Source of the DNA: Torreya grandis
Taxonomy: Eukaryota; Streptophyta; Pinopsida; Cupressales; Taxaceae
Direction of reading: 5' to 3'
NCBI GenBank assembly: GCA_037957365.1
Contig: JARHVA010004902.1
Location: 496,001-560,000, forward strand
DNA length: 64,000 nucleotides
Shown here one piece after another: positions 57,880 to 64,000 of this stretch. The notes under the pieces are model-generated. The model made no database searches. It was not told the DNA's origin and worked only from the letters and a program-made list of their open reading frames with translations. Made by a program: the position numbers and the translations under genes. The first letter of the stretch is position 1. Every line of letters starts with the position of its first letter.

Positions 57880-58300
57880 TAAAAAATGAGTAGCTTAGTA
57901 TCTAACAAGGGTGTTTTAGAAAATTAATTTTCAACTATATTCCCCTTGATGTCCATTTAATGATCATATTTAATATCAAATTCACTCAATATCATGATCC
58001 ATTTGGCCATACAACTAGTCAAAGCTATCTTGGAAAGTAGATATTTGAGTAGGTCCACTTTGGAAATGACAATGGTCTTGTTGTTGAGCATATAATGTCA
58101 TAATTTTTGGTAGGTAAACACCATGGCTAAGCAAGCCTTCTAAACTAAGCTATAATTATGTTCATAGAAAACCAAAGTGTATTTCAAATAATGTATGGCT
58201 CTTTCTTTCCCCTAATCATTATATTATGCCATGAGTTCCTCCAACACACATTTAGTTGTTAATATGTATATAAGTAATGACTTTCCAAGTGTAGGTGGAG
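57880..58300 (-). pseudogene. E2 RT-linked RNase H
   Basis: The minus strand encodes KERAIHYLKYTLVFYEHNYS, KACLAMVFTYQKL and LLKYLLSKIALTSCMAKWIM, then LSEFDIKYDHXMDIKG. These match the connection/RNase H segment of Tat elements (AIYYLSKKL, LALVWATQKLRHY, LLSEFDI-Y). Stops interrupt it. Confidence 0.87.
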
Positions 58301-58429
58301 ATAGAACAGGTGGATTTTATAGATATTATTTTAATTATTCAAAGGCTATTCACAATCAACATTCCATCATAAAATGGTACATTTATTTAGAACACGAGTG
58401 AAAGGATGGAATATATATATATATACCAA

Positions 58430-59100
58430 TTAAGAACTAAATTCTCTGATAGATTAGATCTTGCCTTATAGGTTGCGAAGTTATTTAAGATTAGAAAATG
58501 GAGGTATTTTTGTAATTGTTTAACCTTGGCTAAATTGACTTCAATGCCTCGATGAGAGATAATTAAACCTATAATTTTTATTAAATTAATTCCAAAGACA
58601 CAATTTTTAGGGTTAAGCCTTACCTTATATTTATAAAGTCTTTCAAAGATTCTTTATAATACTTCTAGATGTCTTACTATGGTTTTGTATTTTCCCAAAA
58701 TATCATCCATGTATTCTTTAACAATATCATGCATCATGTCATGAAAAATGATAGTTATGTAACTTTGGTATGTGGCACTAACATTCTTGATGCCAAATGG
58801 CATCACTTGATATCAAAGCATTCCCTATGGAATGGTGAATGTTGTCTTATGTTGATCTTTAGGTACAATTTAATTTGATTATATCTTGAGAAGCCATATC
58901 AACAAATAACATCATGCAAAAATATCAACAAACTCCCAAAGGAAGGAAGTAATAATCTCACATTCTTCTTCAGTGAGGATGTTCCAAGTTTGATCCATTT
59001 GGGATCGATAAGTGTTCCAATTTTGAATTTGATGGTATCCTCCACTAGTAGTTTAGAACCATATTCTAAAATAGTTGGCAATGTGGTACATCAGTCTTCA
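58430..59100 (-). pseudogene. E2 reverse transcriptase, internally deleted
   Basis: The pre-RT block LVEDTIKFKIGTLIDPKWIK and EEECEIITSFLWEFVDIFA are readable at 58940-59080. The next motif is NQIVPKDQHKTTF and VMPFGIKNVSATYQ, so roughly 100 residues of the finger domain are missing. The catalytic YMDD is at 58702-58713 (KEYMDDILGKYKT). RLYKYKVRLNPKNCVFGINL and ISHRGIEVNLAKVKQL follow. In-frame stops are present. The motif wording is that of the Tat lineage. Confidence 0.9.
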
Positions 59101-60379
59101 TCTTATCTGATGGCTTGACTAGCTCATCAAGTTTACCCAATCAGAAAGAATTAGAATCACCAAGGTCTAGTAAAGGCCATTTGGTAATGGTATGTGGGAA
59201 ATCTTGAGATAAATGATCAAAGATTATCTAATACTTTGAACTAATTCCTAAATGGCATGAAGTTATAAAACTAGAAGTGACCTAAGATTCATTTAAAAGA
59301 GGGTTAACTTCCCTATCCAATGGCACCTGAAATAGGTTTGTGCCATGGGACTTATCTTTTTCTTTACTTTTACCCTAGTCTAAAAGTGCCTCGAAAGGGT
59401 TTTCACTTTGGTACCTTAATGTTTGATTTTCTTTTTGTTTTTGTTTCTGACCAAAGAAGTTCGTTTGCTCTCTAAAATAGGTATCAAGGCCTGGGATAAT
59501 GGAAAATCCCTGTTTGTGATCACAAAGTAGAAAATTATATCTGAGGCCCATAAATTCATAGATTGCCTCATTGTTATGAAAAACATCTAATGGTATATAT
59601 AAGTCTTATTGGTCTTGGTTAATTAATTGGGGATGATAGAGGAAAAGAGGGGAATAATATGGCACAATAATAATGATACAGATGATATTAGGGTCAAATA
59701 TATTGGTATCAACCAACTCATCATAGATGTTATCATAGGACTATGTGTCATTGTCATCATTGTTTGTGTTAGATGATAAATTAGAATCACTCATGATATC
59801 TAATGGGTTACCCCTAGGCAGTTTGTATCCAAAACCTCAAGTTCTTTTAGGTTTGGAAATTGATATTGGCTCAATAAATCCTTGATGTTTTCTCCCTAGG
59901 CCTTTTCCCTTGTAAGCTTGATGATCCATTATCCAATTTAGAATATGATACTTTGTATGTTGGTAACAGGTGGTAAAATCATCATTTTATAGCCATGAGT
60001 CATCATTGGACTTGAATTTTTCTTGCTCATTGGAAGTGTTTTTGGTAAAAACCATAGGTCCTTTTTGATGAGAATTATCCTTCTTTCACCATTCCATTTT
60101 AGGACTTTTCACTTTAGGCCTACCATATGCTTTAGGTATTTTAATAAATTTGGCTATATGAAATGTGTTATAAATTTTGTATTCCCCAAGGTTGTTATCT
60201 TGAATAGTGAAATGATTGGCTATTACTGTAGGTGGTGTAGATGAAGTGGAGGTAAGGGAACTTGGGTACACATAATGAGATTCAGGTAGTTGACCAACTA
60301 TCTCCTTATCATTTTTAGGAACAGGCTCTATGTCAAAGTGATAGTTGTAACTTTTGTATTCTAATTTTAAATGTTTACA
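59101..60379 (-). pseudogene. E2 protease-RT spacer with G-patch-like motif
   Basis: The open frame 60086-60397 begins MHPYQFCKHLKLEYKSY and has no enzymatic motif. Further on, about 59865-59935, the minus strand reads AYKGKGLGRKHQGFIEPI. This fits the G-patch pattern with its spaced glycines (G-x-G-L-G-x4-G), a short nucleic-acid-binding motif found next to protease in some retroelements. An acidic stretch (DSNLSSNTNNDDNDT) follows. Confidence 0.55.
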
Positions 60380-61010
60380 GAATTGGTATGGATGCAAGTC
60401 GCCAAGAATAGTAACTTCTAACCCAAAATGAGGAAACTTGATGCATTGATGAAGAGTATAAGGTATATCCTACACTTTATAAATCTATGGTCAGCCAAGG
60501 AGCAAATTATAAGATAGTTCTAAATCAATAACATGCAATAGAGTATTATGGGTTAGAGGCCTAATTATAATAGGTAAACAAATGGTACCTTGAGATTATT
60601 ATTCCTCATTATCATAAGTTTTGATACTGATGTTATATGCCTAAATATTTTTTGATGTGTGGCCCAAGTGTTTAACTAGCTTTAAAGTTACAATATTCAA
60701 CCCTAAACCATTATCTATGAGGACTCTTTTAACTTTATGTCAAGAAATTATTACTTTTATGTAAAGTGGGATATTATGGAAAAATACAAGAGATGATATA
60801 TCCATTTGATAAAAGGTGAGTTTTTGGAATGGATCCAAATGACTCACAATATTTGGAATTTATCATGTGCTATGTCACTTAGGACCTTGGACTGACTTAA
60901 AAACTCTTTCAATATGTTTTTGTGGACATTTGATGTATGCAAAAGATCTAAAATTGAAATTTGTGTCTATGTATTTTGTAATTGTTCAATAATATAATAA
61001 GTTTAATCAT
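60380..61010 (-). pseudogene. E2 aspartic protease
   Basis: The minus strand has YYIIEQLQNT and SNVHKNILKEFLSQSKV as the pre-protease segment. The active-site block KRVLIDNGLGLNIVTLKLV has its catalytic Asp at 60713-60715 and D-N-G at 60707-60715. PLTHNTLLHVIDLELSYNLL and LG form the second motif, then a TLHQCIKFPHFG segment follows. A nearly identical pre-protease segment occurs in E3. Confidence 0.87.
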
Positions 61011-61569
61011 TAATATGAGTAGTGGGATTGGTATTTTGAGGCAAAGGATATTGAATGGGAATTTTGGAGGAAGAAGGTGTAAGACCTTGAATAGCAACCG
61101 TAGAGCATCGAGTTGTGATTAAGCAACCTTGAGTTAGTAAAGGGTTACTAAAATTATAATAAATGGTATTAAAGATTGAAATGGTATCTCTTGGTTGTTG
61201 AGGGGCATTTGGTCCATTACAAGCCAGAGCAATATTAATAGCAAATAGAGGTGGAGGTCCTAGAATGGATGGAAAAAGTCTTTAGGTATTGTTGAAAATG
61301 GGCTTAGGATTGATCTGAATGGTATAAATGTGTTTGATAGTGATGCAACCTACAACATTATAATCATAAGGGACACTTTTATAATTAACTTTATTGGAAT
61401 GGGTATCTTGACCTTGATTTTAGTTTTGTTACCAGTTGTGTCTCTGGTTCTAAGGAGGTTTATTCTGATTCTTATTATTGTTGGCATTATGCTATGAAAA
61501 AGGGTTTTGATAGATACCCAAATCTTGATTAGATGTCGTGGAAACTTTATCTAATTTTATTTCTCCACT

Positions 61570-62640
61570 TTCAAGTAAATATTGAATAAGATGGTGAAAA
61601 TGCACACATCTATGAATGGAATGGCCTTTAACTTGATCATAATCACAAAATTAATTTTCATTATACCAATTTAGTTTAGGCTAGTTTTCTATAAAGGGTT
61701 TTTGTATTGGCCAAATGATCATGTTGGTGGTAACTAGCTTTTGGAAAACCATATCAATAGACTCACCAAGATTACTAAATTATTTTTGTGATAATGAGCT
61801 CTTCTCGAAGGTGGTATTTACAAATCAAGAGGTTGAGTAGGTGGGTTCACTTGAATAGGTGGTGGTTACACTATTTGCACATGATGTGATTCAGTTACCC
61901 CATTTTCTACAACATTTATTTTTTCATTAAATGGTTTAGGATTTTATGATGTACTTACTTGCACTTGTGTATAAATTTATGTTTGAGACTTATTCTAGGG
62001 CTAATTTTGAGAGTAAAGATTGATTATCCCTTTGTCGATGAGTGAATTTTTAATCTATATGCCTTTGACAATAAATTCTTCAAATGTATTGGCATAAATA
62101 AGCTTGAGGTTATGAGTGATATCAAATTGTGATTTGTAGTGAACATTACAACCAATTGTTTATTAGGGGGATTATATGGGATTCAATTGGCTAAATAATG
62201 CCATGATTATAAATAATTATCAAAGCTTTTTCCTTTGCATTGTTTAGAGTGATATATATAACCATAGTTAACTTGTGTTTGACAGTGAAAGAGAAGTGTT
62301 GTATGAATCTCTCAAATAAGTCATCAAAGTTATCAATAGAATTCTTGGGTAGGCCAAAGAACCACTATAAGGCATGCCTAGTCAAACTATGGGGTAAAAA
62401 GCAAAGTAGGTAAATAGGACTATACATAATTTCTTGACATGTAACAAATAATTATTTTAGATTATCCTTTAGATCATCTTTTCCTTTGTATTTTTCAAAT
62501 TTTGGCATCTCAAAGTGATGTGAAAAAAGTATTTGCAGATAACTCAAATGCAAAAAAATGATAGGAGCATATGTCATCCAATTTAAACTTATTACTTTGA
62601 TTTCCTGCCTCAATGGTCAAAATTGAATCTTTGACCTCTT
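61570..62640 (-). pseudogene. E2 gag capsid core and zinc knuckle
   Basis: The capsid core is readable on the minus strand as FEMPKFEKYKGKDDLKDNLK, HSLTRHALXWFFGLPKNSID (one stop, shown as X) and DLFERFIQHFSF, matching Tat gag. The knuckle CDYDQVKGHSIHRC is at 61606-61647, followed by HHLIQYLLESG, where LK-x-x-IQ-x-LI is expected. Between them is a long Gln/Pro-rich linker with stops. Confidence 0.85.
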
Positions 62641-64000
62641 GCACATCCTAAAGGGTAGGATTGAAATGAAAAGAAGTGGGAATTTTTTGTTGGGTATTTT
62701 AAGGTACAATACCTTGACTTGGATAAAGAGGTGGTATAAAATATTAGGGAATTTGCATGAAATTAGTTCTACTAGGAATATTCACTCTTTGAGTAAAGTT
62801 TTATTATTAATAGGGGACTTATTGTTGGTATGTCACTTATTATTGAGTGTTGCATTGATTTGGAGGGAACTGAGGCTTGAATGAAGGAATGTTCTATTGG
62901 GCATTCAATGAACTTGTTGGGATTGTAAGGTAATATGTTGTTGATTCCTAGGAATCTATCATGTAGGGGGATTTGTTTTTTATTAATTGGCACATGTTGT
63001 TGGCTTGGAGAGGCTCCTATTTTAATAGAAGTAGTAATTGGTTGACTTGTATAAACATGTTGTTGGTTATAAAATATTGGTTATGGATTGATTAGAACCG
63101 ATTGCAATGGAACATTGGTTGCCACTTGTTGAGGTGGGGACTTTATCACAACTTGTCATAGTGGGTGATTTGAAATGTGTTGTTATGGCTCAAGGTATTT
63201 AGAATTTTTGAAGGAGGAGGTCATAGAGAAGATGGAATAATGTTTGGCTATGTGTTGGATGGTACCTGGTATGGGTTAAAATATGCACTTTGAAATCTGT
63301 CCACCACATGTGTATAATATATAAGGAGATCCAAATCAAGATTAGTTTTTAAATTAGTTTAAACTATGGGTGTGTTAAACATATACATAACTAATGTTTT
63401 GTGGGCAAACAGATTTAGATTATACATAGGCTAAGTAGACAAATCCAATGGATGTTCTATTGGAGGATTTCATTAAAATAATGTGGTATTTTGAAATTTT
63501 AATGCAGTTGGGCAGTTAGATAAAGTAGTTATAACCTAATTAGCTTATTCTATTTATGAATAAATAAGTTGGCTTTGTGTGGGAGAGTCAACTAGTTGAC
63601 CCTTTGATTTATCTGACACTACTAGGGCTTAATTGAAAGTTTGATCTTGGCTAGAGGTAACCTAGTTGTCTAATAATGTAAGAGGTGTTTCCTCAGGTGT
63701 TCTAACCAAATATCATAAATGCTCTAAGGTAAAACTAGGTGGTAATTTTACACCCATCTCCAATAATCTAACAAGATGTTCATCTCTGTTGTCAAATAGT
63801 TTTCAATTGAATTAACTTGTCAATATTCATCACTTATTAGTGTATTGAAAAGGTACATTAGATTAAGTCTATGTTTAGTATCAAATGGAACATGTGAAAG
63901 GTATGGTTGGTATCTTCTTTATTCAACATTAGGTATTACAAATGGAAGATATGGGTTATGTTATTCAACTTCAATATTAGATGGTGAGTTAGCAAAGTAT
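62641..64000 (-). pseudogene. E2 gag N-terminal part, continues beyond the window
   Basis: The minus strand reads as a low-complexity, Pro/Gln/Ser-rich sequence (NVPLQSVLINP, YTSQPITTSIKIG, IPLHDRFLGINNILPYNPNK) without stops over some stretches, such as 62772-62993. This fits the variable gag N-terminus upstream of the capsid core. The E2 leader and 5' LTR must lie to the right of 64000. Confidence 0.5.

Overview
The window is plant nuclear DNA made almost entirely of old, nested LTR retrotransposons plus one tandem satellite block. I find no intact host gene, rRNA, tRNA or CRISPR array. The low-GC sequence, large Ty3/Gypsy elements of the Tat and Athila types, and copies aged enough to be full of stops and C/T changes point to a large-genome seed plant. 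A conifer-like gymnosperm is my best guess, from style only.

Layout. (1) 670-7102 is a diverged tandem array of about 18 units, modal length about 368 bp. (2) From about 10.6 kb to beyond the right edge runs one minus-strand Tat-type Ty3/Gypsy element, called E2. Its gag lies at 61.6-64 kb, protease at 60.4-61.0, reverse transcriptase and RNase H at 57.9-59.1, an extra RNase H at 57.4-57.9 and integrase at 31.3-32.3 kb. The last 27 integrase codons are at 11.83-11.91 kb, followed by repeated 3' UTR, polypurine tract and a probable 3' LTR edge at 10572. E2 is split by two large insertions.

(3) Insertion one, E1 (11917-31324, plus strand), is an Athila-like element with LTRs of about 1.48 kb, gag, protease (D-L-G), RT/RNase H, integrase and a coiled-coil env-like region. 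Its RNase H is split by NE1 (17925-24692), an internally deleted element with 1.96-kb LTRs and a perfect 5-bp target duplication. (4) Insertion two, E3 (32586-57411, minus strand), is a non-autonomous Tat-like element. Its 5' LTR is broken by a solo LTR (38069-39247) and by a Mutator-like insertion (40024-56932), which is itself host to E6. (5) E6 (40989-56698, plus strand) has LTRs of about 6.4 kb. Each LTR carries a degraded, long protein-coding frame in the part corresponding to U3.

The insertion order is E2, then E3 and E1 into it; then the solo LTR and the Mutator-like element into E3, and NE1 into E1; then E6 into the Mutator-like element. By-eye LTR samples agree: E3 about 20% different, E6 about 8%, E1 about 7%, NE1 about 5%. 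All protein domains are pseudogenes. The most unusual item is the E6 LTR-borne frame. Others are an RNase H domain placed before RT in the E6/NE1 family, a repeat motif shared by LTRs of two unrelated families, and a conserved LTR hairpin with a palindromic loop.
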